From Actinopolymorpha cephalotaxi (GTDB lineage Bacteria > Actinomycetota > Actinomycetes > Propionibacteriales > Actinopolymorphaceae), in NCBI RefSeq assembly GCF_013408535.1, contig NZ_JACBZA010000001.1:2254850-2318849 (forward strand): a stretch of DNA of 64,000 nt, written 5' to 3'. A program made the translations under genes and the position numbers. The notes beneath the pieces are model-generated. The model was not told the DNA's origin. It was given only the letters and a program-made list of their open reading frames with translations, and did not search any database. The first letter of the stretch is position 1, and every line of letters begins with the position of its first letter. This document shows, one piece after another, positions 55,302 to 63,842 of the stretch.

Positions 55302-57515
55302 ATGCTGGAGGAGCTCCGGATCCAGGGGCTCGGCGTCATCGACGACGCCGTGCTCGACCTCGACGCGGGCCTGACCGTCGTCACCGGCGAGACCGGCGCC
55401 GGCAAGACGATGGTGGTGACCGGCCTGTCCCTGCTGCTCGGCGGGCGGGCCGATGCCGGGCTGGTTCGTCGCCAGACCGAACGCGCGGTCGTGGAGGGCA
55501 GGCTTCGGCTCGACCCTGGTTCGGCCGCGGCGCGGCGGGCCGTCGAGGCCGGCGCACAGCTCGAGGACGACACGCTGATCGTGATGCGGACCATCGGCCG
55601 CGACGGCCGGTCCCGCGCCTACGCCGGTGGTGCGGGAGTTCCCGCGGGAGTGCTCGCGGAGCTGGCAGAGGAGCTGGTCGCCCTGCACGGCCAGTCCGAT
55701 CAGATGCGGCTGCTGCGCCCCTCACGGCAGCGGGAGATCCTGGACAGATACGCGGGCGCAGGTGTCCAGGAGCCACTCGCCACCTACCGGATCCGTTACT
55801 CAAGGCTCGCCGAGGTCGAAGCCGAGCTGTCCACTCTGGTCGCGCGGGCCCGCGACCGCGCCCAGGAGGCCGACCTGTTGCGGTTCGGGCTGGCGGAGAT
55901 CGAGGCGGCCGACCCACAGCCGGGGGAGGACAAGGCGTTGTCGGTGGAGGAGGAACGCCTCGCGCACTCGGACTCGCTGCGAGCCGCCGCGTCCCAGGCA
56001 CAGTCCGCCCTCACCGGAGACGAGGACGTGACCGGAGCGCCGGTCGACGCGCTGTCGCAGGTGGCAAGCGCGCGGAAGGCGCTCACCGCGGCCGGAGTGC
56101 ACGACCCCGAGCTCGCGGGGGTGGCCGACCGACTGGCAGAGGCGGCCGCGCTGCTGGCCGACGCGGGCTCCGACCTGGCGTCCTACGCCGTCGGAGTGGA
56201 CACCGACCCGGCACGGCTGCAGGCCATCGGTGAACGGCGGGCGATCCTCGGTGCGCTCACCCGCAAGTACGGCGACACGATCGACGACGTCCTCGCATGG
56301 TCGCGCAGATCGGCGATCCGGCTGGCGGAGCTGGACGGATCCGACGACACGATCAGCGCCCTCAAGGCCGAACGCCGGAAGCTGGCGACCGAACTCGGCA
56401 CGCTTGCCCACGAGGTGAGTTCGGCACGCACGGCAGCCGCCGAGCGCCTCGGCGCCGCCGTCACCACCGAGCTGGGCGCACTCGCCATGCCGCACGCCGT
56501 GCTCACTGCCGATGTGTCCCAGACCGAGGTGCGCACCTCCGAGGTGCCGGAGCGGCGTTCGGCGGAGGAGCGACGGCCGACCCGGAGCAGACGGGGTGCG
56601 ACCCAGCCGGACAACGGAACCCCATCCGGCACGGACGCCGAGGCCGGCCCGGTCGACCAGCGGGCTCTGCTGGTCGACGGCCGATGGCTGGCGTACGGCG
56701 CGCACGGCGTCGACGAGATCGAGCTGCGGCTACGACCGCACCCAGGCGCTCCCGCCCGTGCGGTCCAGCGAGGTGCGTCCGGCGGGGAGCTCTCCCGGGT
56801 GATGCTCGCGGTCGAGGTGGTCTTCGCCGGCGTGGACGGCGTACCCACGTTCGTGTTCGACGAGGTGGACGCCGGCGTGGGCGGCCGGGCCGCGGTGGAG
56901 ATCGGCCGCCGGTTGGCCCGGCTCGCGGTCAACGCGCAGGTCGTGGTGGTCACCCACCTTCCGCAGGTGGCCGCGTTCGCCGATCGGCACTACGTCGTAC
57001 GCAAGAGTGACGACGGTTCGGTGACCCGCAGCGGGCTCACCTGGCTGGACGACGAGGGCCGGGTGGCGGAGCTCGCCCGGATGCTCGCCGGTCTGGACGG
57101 GTCCGCCAGCGCACAGGCGCATGCGGAGGAACTCCTCGCCACCGCGGCCCAGGCGCGCGCGGACGCGGCCAAACCTCCCGCGAGGAAGTCCGCGAGGAAG
57201 AAGGCCGTCGCAGCCAGCGCGACCGCAGAGGCCCTGCGAGGGAACGCGAAGGACGCCAAGGTTGTCGGCGGTGACGCGAACGAATCCGGAGGCGCCGCCA
57301 AGGCCGCGCGGGACGACACCAGGCAAACCAGGGCCCGTCAGCAAAGCAAGGCCGCTGAGCAAAGCAAGGCCGCTGAGCAAAGCAAGGCCCGACAGCGAAC
57401 CAAGGACCCCGAGCCGGCCGATGCCAGTGAGGTCGCGAAAGGTGGCCAGAACGCTGCGGGCGGCAGGACGAGGAAGGCCACGAGGGCCGGCAGGTCTCGC
57501 GGTGGAGAGGCCTGA
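55302..57515 (+). CDS. recN: DNA repair protein RecN with Lys/Ala-rich tail
   Basis: A 737-residue SMC-like ATPase of double-strand-break repair. Walker A GETGAGKT is at 29-36, long coiled-coil arms occupy about 160-400, and the C-lobe carries GASGGELSR and the Walker B FVFDEVDAGVGG. An Arg-rich insert at about 410-440 is unusual. After about residue 615, roughly 120 extra residues follow, rich in Lys, Ala, Arg and Gln, with three near-repeats of AEQSKA; typical RecN proteins end near 550-590. The tail resembles histone-H1-like DNA-binding tails. ATG at 55302 is chosen by family comparison. Confidence 0.93.
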   Translation: MLEELRIQGLGVIDDAVLDLDAGLTVVTGETGAGKTMVVTGLSLLLGGRADAGLVRRQTERAVVEGRLRLDPGSAAARRAVEAGAQLEDDTLIVMRTIGRDGRSRAYAGGAGVPAGVLAELAEELVALHGQSDQMRLLRPSRQREILDRYAGAGVQEPLATYRIRYSRLAEVEAELSTLVARARDRAQEADLLRFGLAEIEAADPQPGEDKALSVEEERLAHSDSLRAAASQAQSALTGDEDVTGAPVDALSQVASARKALTAAGVHDPELAGVADRLAEAAALLADAGSDLASYAVGVDTDPARLQAIGERRAILGALTRKYGDTIDDVLAWSRRSAIRLAELDGSDDTISALKAERRKLATELGTLAHEVSSARTAAAERLGAAVTTELGALAMPHAVLTADVSQTEVRTSEVPERRSAEERRPTRSRRGATQPDNGTPSGTDAEAGPVDQRALLVDGRWLAYGAHGVDEIELRLRPHPGAPARAVQRGASGGELSRVMLAVEVVFAGVDGVPTFVFDEVDAGVGGRAAVEIGRRLARLAVNAQVVVVTHLPQVAAFADRHYVVRKSDDGSVTRSGLTWLDDEGRVAELARMLAGLDGSASAQAHAEELLATAAQARADAAKPPARKSARKKAVAASATAEALRGNAKDAKVVGGDANESGGAAKAARDDTRQTRARQQSKAAEQSKAAEQSKARQRTKDPEPADASEVAKGGQNAAGGRTRKATRAGRSRGGEA

Positions 57516-57538
57516 AGCTCGCGGTGGAGAGGCCTGAA
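57496..57538 (+). repeat. 22-bp tandem duplication across the recN stop
   Basis: CTCGCGGTGGAGAGGCCTGA, plus one A, occurs twice (57496-57516 and 57518-57538). The first copy contains the recN TGA. The second is in the intergenic gap 57516-57721 (206 nt), where no gene is seen. Confidence 0.9.
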
Positions 57539-57721
57539 ATGTGTTCGTGGCACCCGCCGGGATCACGTCGGAGTGGACCACGGTAAGCGGGTCGATGTCG
57601 CGTACCTGTGCCGACGGTCAGGCCGGCAGCAGGTGCCCGTAGCGGTGTCACCGCACTGCGCCACGCCCACAGCACAACATGCGCCCACTGGACATGCTCG
57701 CGTGGCAGTATCTGGACTGCG

Positions 57722-58903
57722 ATGAGACTACCTACTTTGCGCCGTCCACGACCGGTGGCCTTGCCCGGTGTCGTCGGTGTCGCTCGACTCGACTCGCGGA
57801 CGAAGAACCTCACCAAGCGGCTTCGTCCCGGTGACATCGCCGTCATCAACCATGTCGACCTCGACCGGGTGAGCGCGGAGGCACTGGTCTCCGCTCAGGT
57901 CGCCGCTGTCGTCAACGCCGCGCCGTCGATCAGCGGGCGCTATCCCAACCTCGGCCCGGGAATCCTGATGGCTGCCGGGATCCCACTGGTCGACGACGTG
58001 GGCGCCGACGTCTTCGCGAAGGTCGGCGAGGGGGACGCGGTACGCCTGCACGGTGCGAGCCTGTACCGCGGCGACACCGAGGTCGCCCTCGGGTCGGAAC
58101 AGACCCAGGAGACCGTCGCCAAGGCCACCGACGACGCACGGTCGGGGCTGGCCATCCAGCTCGAGGCCTTCGCAGCCAACACGATGGAGTACCTCCGGCG
58201 CGATCGCGACCTGCTGCTGGACGGCGTGGGGGTCCCCGACGTCAGCACCCAGATGGAGGGGCGGCACGTCCTCATCGTGGTCCGTGGCTACGACTACCGC
58301 GAGGACCTCGTCGCACTCAAGTCCTACATCCGGGAGTACCGCCCGATCCTTGTCGGGGTGGACGGCGGCGCCGACGCGCTGCTGGAGGCCCGGCTCAAGC
58401 CGGACATCATCGTCGGTGACATGGACTCGGTGTCCGACACCGCCCTGCGCTGTGGCGCCGAACTCATCGTGCACGCCTATCGTGACGGGCGCGCGCCGGG
58501 CGCGGACCGGCTCGATCGCCTCGGCCTGGAGTCGCGCGTCTTCGCCGCCACCGGCACCAGCGAGGACATCGCGATGCTGCTCGCCGACTCCAAGGGCGCA
58601 GCGCTCATCGTCGCCGTAGGCACCCACCTCTCGCTGGTGGAGTTCCTGGACAAGGGCCGCTCCGGAGCGGCCAGCATGTTCCTGACCCGGCTGCGGGTGG
58701 GCGGCAAGCTGGTCGACGCCAAGGGAGTCAGCCGGCTCTACCGTTCCCGGATCCAGACCTGGCAGATCGTGATGCTGCTGGTCGCCGGCCTGCTCGCGTT
58801 CCTGGTCGCGCTCGCGGCCACGCCCGCGGGACAGGCCTGGCTGGAGGTTGTCGGCATCCGGTGGAACGACCTGGTCTTCTGGATCCAAGGGCTCTTCACG
58901 TGA
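57722..58903 (+). CDS. steA: SteA-like cell-division protein
   Basis: A 393-residue protein with a thiamine-pyrophosphokinase-like fold (ILVGVDGGADALLEARLKPD, IIVGDMDSVSDTA) and a C-terminal membrane helix (about 345-367). In Corynebacterium the SteA/SteB pair acts at the division septum and helps activate a peptidoglycan hydrolase; this is the same neighbourhood (recN-steA-steB). The catalytic residues of true thiamine kinases are not all evident, so it is not called an enzyme. ATG at 57722 lies 7 nt after TATCTG, a possible leaderless -10. Confidence 0.82.
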   Translation: MRLPTLRRPRPVALPGVVGVARLDSRTKNLTKRLRPGDIAVINHVDLDRVSAEALVSAQVAAVVNAAPSISGRYPNLGPGILMAAGIPLVDDVGADVFAKVGEGDAVRLHGASLYRGDTEVALGSEQTQETVAKATDDARSGLAIQLEAFAANTMEYLRRDRDLLLDGVGVPDVSTQMEGRHVLIVVRGYDYREDLVALKSYIREYRPILVGVDGGADALLEARLKPDIIVGDMDSVSDTALRCGAELIVHAYRDGRAPGADRLDRLGLESRVFAATGTSEDIAMLLADSKGAALIVAVGTHLSLVEFLDKGRSGAASMFLTRLRVGGKLVDAKGVSRLYRSRIQTWQIVMLLVAGLLAFLVALAATPAGQAWLEVVGIRWNDLVFWIQGLFT

Positions 58904-59853
58904 TCGACTTCCGCTACTTCCTCGTCTCCATCGCCGCGATCTTCCTCGCCCTCGCGGTCGGGGTCGCGTTGGGCGCCGGCCCGCTGAAGGGCGAGCTCGA
59001 CCAGCAGTTGCGGGGCACCATCTCCGCGGTGAGCAAGGAGAAGGACGGCCTCCGCAAGCAGATCGCCGACCTCCAGCAGGGCGACAAGTACCGCGACTCG
59101 TTCGCCGCCGACATCGCACCCGGCCTGGTCAAGGGGCGGCTCAGCGGCCAGAAGGTCGTGGTGGTCGCCCTGCCCAACGCCGACAACAGTGTGGTCAAGA
59201 ATGTCCAGGCGAGCCTGACCAGCGCCGACGCCACGGTCACCGGCACCGTCTCGATGACCGACAAGTGGTCCGACCCGAGCCAGCGACAGTTCCTCGAGGA
59301 ACTCGCCACCAGGCTGGTCACCGGTGACGTACGAATGCCGGACAACGGTTCTGCGTACGACCGGGCCGGAGTCGTGCTCGCCCGGGCACTGGTCACCCGC
59401 GACGCCAAGGCGGCGGGCCGCAGGGACAGCGCCACGCCGACCATCATGGGCGCGTTCGGGGAGGGCGACCTGGTCGACGGCGACAGCGACCTCCCGCAGG
59501 CGGACCTGGCCGTGGTGGTCGCGCCGGTGGTGCCGCCGAAGGCGAAGCCCACCTCGAACTCCGACGCCGTCCAGGCATGGGTGTCGCTCGCCCGGTCACT
59601 GGACTCCGCCAGCCGTGGTGCCGTGGTGGTCGGCGACCCGTCCTCCGCCGGTGATGGCGGCGTACTCGCCGGCCTGCGCGCGGACAAGCAGGCCCGCGGC
59701 GAGGTCTCGTCGGTCGACGTCGCCGACCTCGCCAGTGGCCAGGTGGCGGCGGTGTGGGCGCTGGCCGAACAGGCCGGCGGAGGTGTCGGCCAGTACGGCG
59801 CCGTGGGTTCGACCGACGGGGCGCTGCCCAAGCAGCCGACCGCCGGCTCATGA
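58900..59853 (+). CDS. steB: SteB / MctB-type membrane protein
   Basis: A 317-residue protein with one N-terminal membrane helix (about 5-27; DFRYFLVSIAAIFLALAVGV), a coiled coil (about 35-60, GTISAVSKEKDGLRKQIADLQ broken by Gly) and a large extracytoplasmic domain. Families are annotated as copper transporter (MctB) or SteB; the coiled coil and order next to steA favour the division partner role. The start is GTG at 58900, overlapping the steA stop (GTGA). Confidence 0.8.
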   Translation: MIDFRYFLVSIAAIFLALAVGVALGAGPLKGELDQQLRGTISAVSKEKDGLRKQIADLQQGDKYRDSFAADIAPGLVKGRLSGQKVVVVALPNADNSVVKNVQASLTSADATVTGTVSMTDKWSDPSQRQFLEELATRLVTGDVRMPDNGSAYDRAGVVLARALVTRDAKAAGRRDSATPTIMGAFGEGDLVDGDSDLPQADLAVVVAPVVPPKAKPTSNSDAVQAWVSLARSLDSASRGAVVVGDPSSAGDGGVLAGLRADKQARGEVSSVDVADLASGQVAAVWALAEQAGGGVGQYGAVGSTDGALPKQPTAGS

Positions 59854-60782
59854 CCGGCTCACCCGCCGAAGGACTCCGGGCGGGCCGGCGGACACCGCGC
59901 GCTTCGCGGCGCGGACTTCGGCCGCCCTCCCGCACCCGCGAGGCCGCCGCGCGGCTCGTCGTCGCGACCGGGGCCGCGTTCGCCGCTCGGCAGGCGTTCC
60001 GGCGCGTTCAGCCGCGCACGGGCGACGGTGGCGACGATCAGGCCGATCGCTGGAGCCGCACCAACCATCGCGGTGAACAGGTCAGCATGCTGCTCGGCCC
60101 GGCCGCTGTCGCCGGGACCCTCGCGGCCACCATGGCGATGCCCGGCCTCACGCCGGCAGAACGCCTGGCCGCGGCGGCCGCGGTCGTCGGCAGCGGTGCG
60201 GTCGGCGCCTACGACGACCTGACCGGTACACCGACGGCCAAGGGGCTGCGTGGTCACCTGGGCGCGCTGCGGCGCGGCGTGATCACCAGCGGGGCGGTCA
60301 AGGTCGCCGGCATCGGCGCGAGCGGGGTTCTCGCCGCGGCGCTGCTCGGCCGCGCCCGCGGACCCCGGACGGGCGTGGTGACGGTCCTCACCGACGGCGC
60401 GCTGGTCGCCGCGTCCGCCAACCTCGTCAACCTCCTGGACCTTCGGCCCGGACGTGCACTGAAGGTCGTACTCGCTCCGGCGCCCTTCCTCCTGACCTCG
60501 GCCGGTCCCGTGCTGGCGGCACCGGTCGGAGCGGCGGCCGGTCTGCTGGCCGACGACCTCGCCGAGATCGGCATGCTCGGCGACTGCGGTGCCAACGCGC
60601 TCGGCGCCGGGCTCGGTGTGGCCATGGCCGCGAGGCTTCCCCGGCCCGCCCGGCTGGCGGTTCTCGCCGGGCTGGTCGGGCTGACCCTCGCCTCCGAACG
60701 GGTATCGTTCACCGCCGTGATCGACCGACACGCGCCGCTGCGCCGACTGGACGAGTTCGGCCGCCGCCCGCCGCGCCGATGA
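59850..60782 (+). CDS. WecA/MraY-like polyprenyl-phosphate sugar-phosphate transferase
   Basis: A 310-residue membrane protein of the glycosyltransferase-4 (PNPT) superfamily. It shows AYDDLTG (the Asp-Asp pair), NLVNLLDLRPGRALK (the NxxNxxD motif) and GDCGANALGAGLG. The second Asp of the usual NxxNxxDGxDG motif is Pro here, and about 60 basic residues precede the first helix. These changes mean either an altered activity or loss of it. In the family it would attach a sugar phosphate to undecaprenyl phosphate. ATG at 59850 overlaps the steB stop, and the murJ-like start overlaps its own stop. Confidence 0.72.
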   Translation: MTGSPAEGLRAGRRTPRASRRGLRPPSRTREAAARLVVATGAAFAARQAFRRVQPRTGDGGDDQADRWSRTNHRGEQVSMLLGPAAVAGTLAATMAMPGLTPAERLAAAAAVVGSGAVGAYDDLTGTPTAKGLRGHLGALRRGVITSGAVKVAGIGASGVLAAALLGRARGPRTGVVTVLTDGALVAASANLVNLLDLRPGRALKVVLAPAPFLLTSAGPVLAAPVGAAAGLLADDLAEIGMLGDCGANALGAGLGVAMAARLPRPARLAVLAGLVGLTLASERVSFTAVIDRHAPLRRLDEFGRRPPRR

Positions 60783-62500
60783 CCACGGCGCGGGAGCCCA
60801 CGGCGGCTCGCCCGCGCGCAGGGGGGACGGGCCTGGCCCGCGCGGCCGTGCTGGTCGCCGCGGTCACCGTCGCCGCCCGGGTGGTGGGGTTCGGCCGGTG
60901 GCTGCTCTTCTCCAAGACCGTCGGCGACACCTGTCTGGGCGACGCGTACAACACCGCGAACCAGTTGCCGAACGTCGCCTTCGAGATCGTCGCCGGCGGG
61001 GCGCTGGCCTCGGTGGTCGTTCCGTTGCTGGCGGGTCGCACCTCCCGGGCCGCGGCCGGCGACGCGGCCCGCACGCTGTCGGCACTGCTGACGTGGACGC
61101 TGCTCGTTCTCACCCCTGTGGCCGTCCTGGCGGCGGCACTGGCCGGTCCGTACGCCCACCTCATGCTGGCCGGCCACGCCGCCGGTGCCGGCTGCGGCGA
61201 AGCCACCGCCGACCTCGCGGGCCGGATGCTGGTGATCTTCGCACCGCAGCTGTGGTTCTACGGCGTGGCTGTCGTGGTCTCCGGTGCCCTGCAGGCACAG
61301 CGCAGGTTCCTGGCCGCCGCACTCGCCCCGCTGGCGAGCAGCGTGGTGGTGGTCGCGGCGTACGCGGGGTTCGCGGTCGTCGCCGGTGGCTCGCTCGGCG
61401 CGCAGGCGGTCTCCGGCCGTGCGGTGGCCGTGCTCGCGGGCGGCACCTCGCTCGGGGTGGTGGCGATGGCCCTCACCGTGCTCGTGGCGTTCACGCGGGT
61501 GAAGGGGCCTGTCGCACCGATCCGGCCGACGTTGCGGTTCCCACCCGGTGTCGCGGCGCGCGCTCGCCGGCTGGCGGTAGCCGGGATGCTCGCCCTGGTC
61601 GCCCAGCAACTCGTCGCGCTGGTGCTCACCTGGCTGGCCAACCACCGCGGCGAGCCGGGGACGCTGACCCTCTACACCTGGGCGTACGCGCTGTTCACCC
61701 TGCCGTACGCGGTGCTCGTGGTCCCGGTCGCGACCACGGTCTTCCCGCACGCGGCGGCGCTGGCCTCGACCGACCGGCCCGCGGCGCCGAGCACGCCCGA
61801 CCCGCCCGCGCCGGCAGATGCACCGGGGGAGGCCGATGCGACCGAGCTGAGCCGGCTCACCGCCGGTGCGGTCCGGGCGGTGGTTCTGCTCGGGGCGCTC
61901 GGCGGTGCCCTGCTCGCCGGGACGTCGGCTCCGCTGGCCAGGCTGTTCGTCCTCGGACCCGGCGGCGGCGACGCGACGTCGGCTCTGGCCGGTGCCCTCG
62001 TCGCGTTCGCTCCGGCGGTTCCCGCGCTCGGGCTGGTGACCCTGGCCGGCCGGCTGCTCTACGCCCGCGGGAATTCCGCCTGGGCGGCGTGGGGAACGAC
62101 GTCCGGGTGGCTGGCTGTCGCCGCCACCGCGGTCGCCGCCACCGCGGGCCTGCCGGCGTCGGCCACCGTCGGTGGTCTGGGCGCGGCCACGTCGGTCGGG
62201 TTGGTCCTGGGCACCGTCGTGCTGCTCGGCGGGGTACGCCGCGCGACCGGACCCGGATCGCTGCGCGGACTCGGCCTGTCGGTGCTCGCGGGTAGCGTCG
62301 CCGCGACGGCTTCGGCGGCGGCCGGCCGGTGGACGGGACGGGGGTTCGCGGACGGTGACATCGTGCGTGCGGTGACGGGGGCGATGGTGGCCGGGCTGGC
62401 GGTGGTGACGGTGTTCGCCGTGCTCGTGGGCCTGCTCATGGCAGTGGTCGATCGTGAGGACCTGTTGTCGGTGTTCCGGCGGATCGGCGGGCGACGGTGA
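60779..62500 (+). CDS. MurJ/MviN-like lipid flippase
   Basis: A 573-residue integral membrane protein with about 14 hydrophobic segments. The N-terminal signature GFGRWLLFSKTVGD, ANQLPNVAFEIVAGGALASVV and VPLLAG fits MurJ of the MOP superfamily. It would flip a lipid-linked sugar intermediate across the membrane. The true lipid II flippase gene in actinomycetes is usually elsewhere and often fused to other domains, so this may be a paralog. A Pro/Ala/Asp-rich loop sits near 325-355. ATGA overlaps the upstream gene and GTGA the downstream gene. Confidence 0.78.
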   Translation: MTTAREPTAARPRAGGTGLARAAVLVAAVTVAARVVGFGRWLLFSKTVGDTCLGDAYNTANQLPNVAFEIVAGGALASVVVPLLAGRTSRAAAGDAARTLSALLTWTLLVLTPVAVLAAALAGPYAHLMLAGHAAGAGCGEATADLAGRMLVIFAPQLWFYGVAVVVSGALQAQRRFLAAALAPLASSVVVVAAYAGFAVVAGGSLGAQAVSGRAVAVLAGGTSLGVVAMALTVLVAFTRVKGPVAPIRPTLRFPPGVAARARRLAVAGMLALVAQQLVALVLTWLANHRGEPGTLTLYTWAYALFTLPYAVLVVPVATTVFPHAAALASTDRPAAPSTPDPPAPADAPGEADATELSRLTAGAVRAVVLLGALGGALLAGTSAPLARLFVLGPGGGDATSALAGALVAFAPAVPALGLVTLAGRLLYARGNSAWAAWGTTSGWLAVAATAVAATAGLPASATVGGLGAATSVGLVLGTVVLLGGVRRATGPGSLRGLGLSVLAGSVAATASAAAGRWTGRGFADGDIVRAVTGAMVAGLAVVTVFAVLVGLLMAVVDREDLLSVFRRIGGRR

Positions 62501-63567
62501 GGGCACCGCGCATCGCCCTGGTGCTCGGGCCGAGCACGGGCGGCATCGGGCAACACGTCCGCTCCCTCGCCGTTCGGCTGGTCGAGTCCGGCCACACCGT
62601 CCGGATCGCCGGGCCGGCCGCAACCGATCGCCGGTTCGGGTTCGGCCGGGTGGCGCAGTTCGTGCCCCTGGACGTCCCGGCGCCCGGTTCGGTCCGGAGG
62701 GGGCGAGCCGTCCTGGCAGGCGCCGACGTGATCCATGCGCACGGGCACGCCGCCTCGGTGGTCGCGGCGCTGGCCGGCCGGCGTTCGGTGCCACTGGTGG
62801 TCAGCTGGCACAACAACGTCTCGGCCACCGGCTGGCGGCGGCTGCCCCTGCACCTGGCCCGCCGGTGGGTCGTCCGCCGGGCGACGGTCGTGCTCGCCGC
62901 CTCGGCCGACCTGGCCGAGGCGGCCGTCGGCCTGGGTGCCCGCGACGCCCGGTTCCTGTCGGTGTCCGCGCCGGCGCTCGCTCCTCCCGGCCGCGGCCGG
63001 GATGAGGTACGCAGGTCGCTCGGGCTCGCGGCCAGGCCGCTGATCCTGGCGGTGGGCAGGCTCGCCCCGCAGAAGCGGTACGACGTACTCCTCGACGCCG
63101 TGGTCCGGCTGCTCGACCGGGACGCGCTTCCGCCGCTGGTGCTGGTCGCCGGCGAAGGTCCCCTGCACGCGGAGCTGGCCGAACGCATCGAACGCGAGCG
63201 GCTGCCGGTCCGGCTGGCCGGGCACCGCACCGACGTCGCGGAGCTCCTCACCGCGGCCGACGTCGCCGTACTCACCAGCCGGTGGGAGGCCCGGGCGCTG
63301 GTGGCGCAGGAGGCCCTGCGGTCCGGCGTCCCCCTCGTCGCCACCGCGGTGGGCGGTATACCCGACCTGGTGGGTTCGGCGGCCCTGCTGGTCCCACCGG
63401 ACGATCCCGGTGCGGTGGCCGCCGCGCTCGCGGAGGTCCTTGATCGACCGGAGGTCGCGGCGCGACTGCGTGCGGCCGGCCCGCGACAGGCCGCCACCTG
63501 GCCGGACGAGGACGAGACGGCGCGGGAGATCGCCAAGATCTACCAGGAGGCCGTCACACCCGGATGA
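62497..63567 (+). CDS. Glycosyltransferase, GT-B fold
   Basis: A 356-residue cytoplasmic glycosyltransferase of the GT4 type. It starts VRAPRIALVLGPSTGGIGQHVRSL with a nucleotide-binding loop, contains IHAHGHAASV, LILAVGRLAPQKRYDVLLDAV and VLVAGEGPLHAEL, and ends with SRWEARALVAQEALRSGVPLVAT including the EAxA-type donor site. The sugar is unknown. It overlaps the MurJ-like gene and ends the module. About 218 nt with repeated GTGTCCC motifs and no gene lie between it and the pyrG promoter. Confidence 0.85.
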   Translation: MRAPRIALVLGPSTGGIGQHVRSLAVRLVESGHTVRIAGPAATDRRFGFGRVAQFVPLDVPAPGSVRRGRAVLAGADVIHAHGHAASVVAALAGRRSVPLVVSWHNNVSATGWRRLPLHLARRWVVRRATVVLAASADLAEAAVGLGARDARFLSVSAPALAPPGRGRDEVRRSLGLAARPLILAVGRLAPQKRYDVLLDAVVRLLDRDALPPLVLVAGEGPLHAELAERIERERLPVRLAGHRTDVAELLTAADVAVLTSRWEARALVAQEALRSGVPLVATAVGGIPDLVGSAALLVPPDDPGAVAAALAEVLDRPEVAARLRAAGPRQAATWPDEDETAREIAKIYQEAVTPG

Positions 63568-63771
63568 CCCGGGCATCCACGGCCGATCCACCGCGTCCCG
63601 CCTCGTCCCACCGTGTCCCGTCGCGGATCCAGCCCTGTCTCAACCGTGTCCCAGTCGTGTCCCCGGGCAGGTCCCCAGGCGTGTCCGGGTGTCACCGCCG
63701 GGGTGTAACGTCCGACCATCCGCCCGGTCCCGCGGACCGGCGTGGTGTGTGGCGGGCCGATCGGCTGTTGC

Positions 63772-63777
63772 TAGGCT
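63772..63777 (+). promoter_or_regulatory. -10 box of pyrG
   Basis: TAGGCT lies 8 nt before GTG at 63786, an in-frame start that would be leaderless. The next in-frame starts are ATG 63792 and TTG 63843. Confidence 0.45.
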
Positions 63778-63842
63778 GAAAGCCCGTGGACATGCTGGAT
63801 TCCGCCCGGGTTTCCGGCCCCGACCGACCACGGGGAGTAGCT

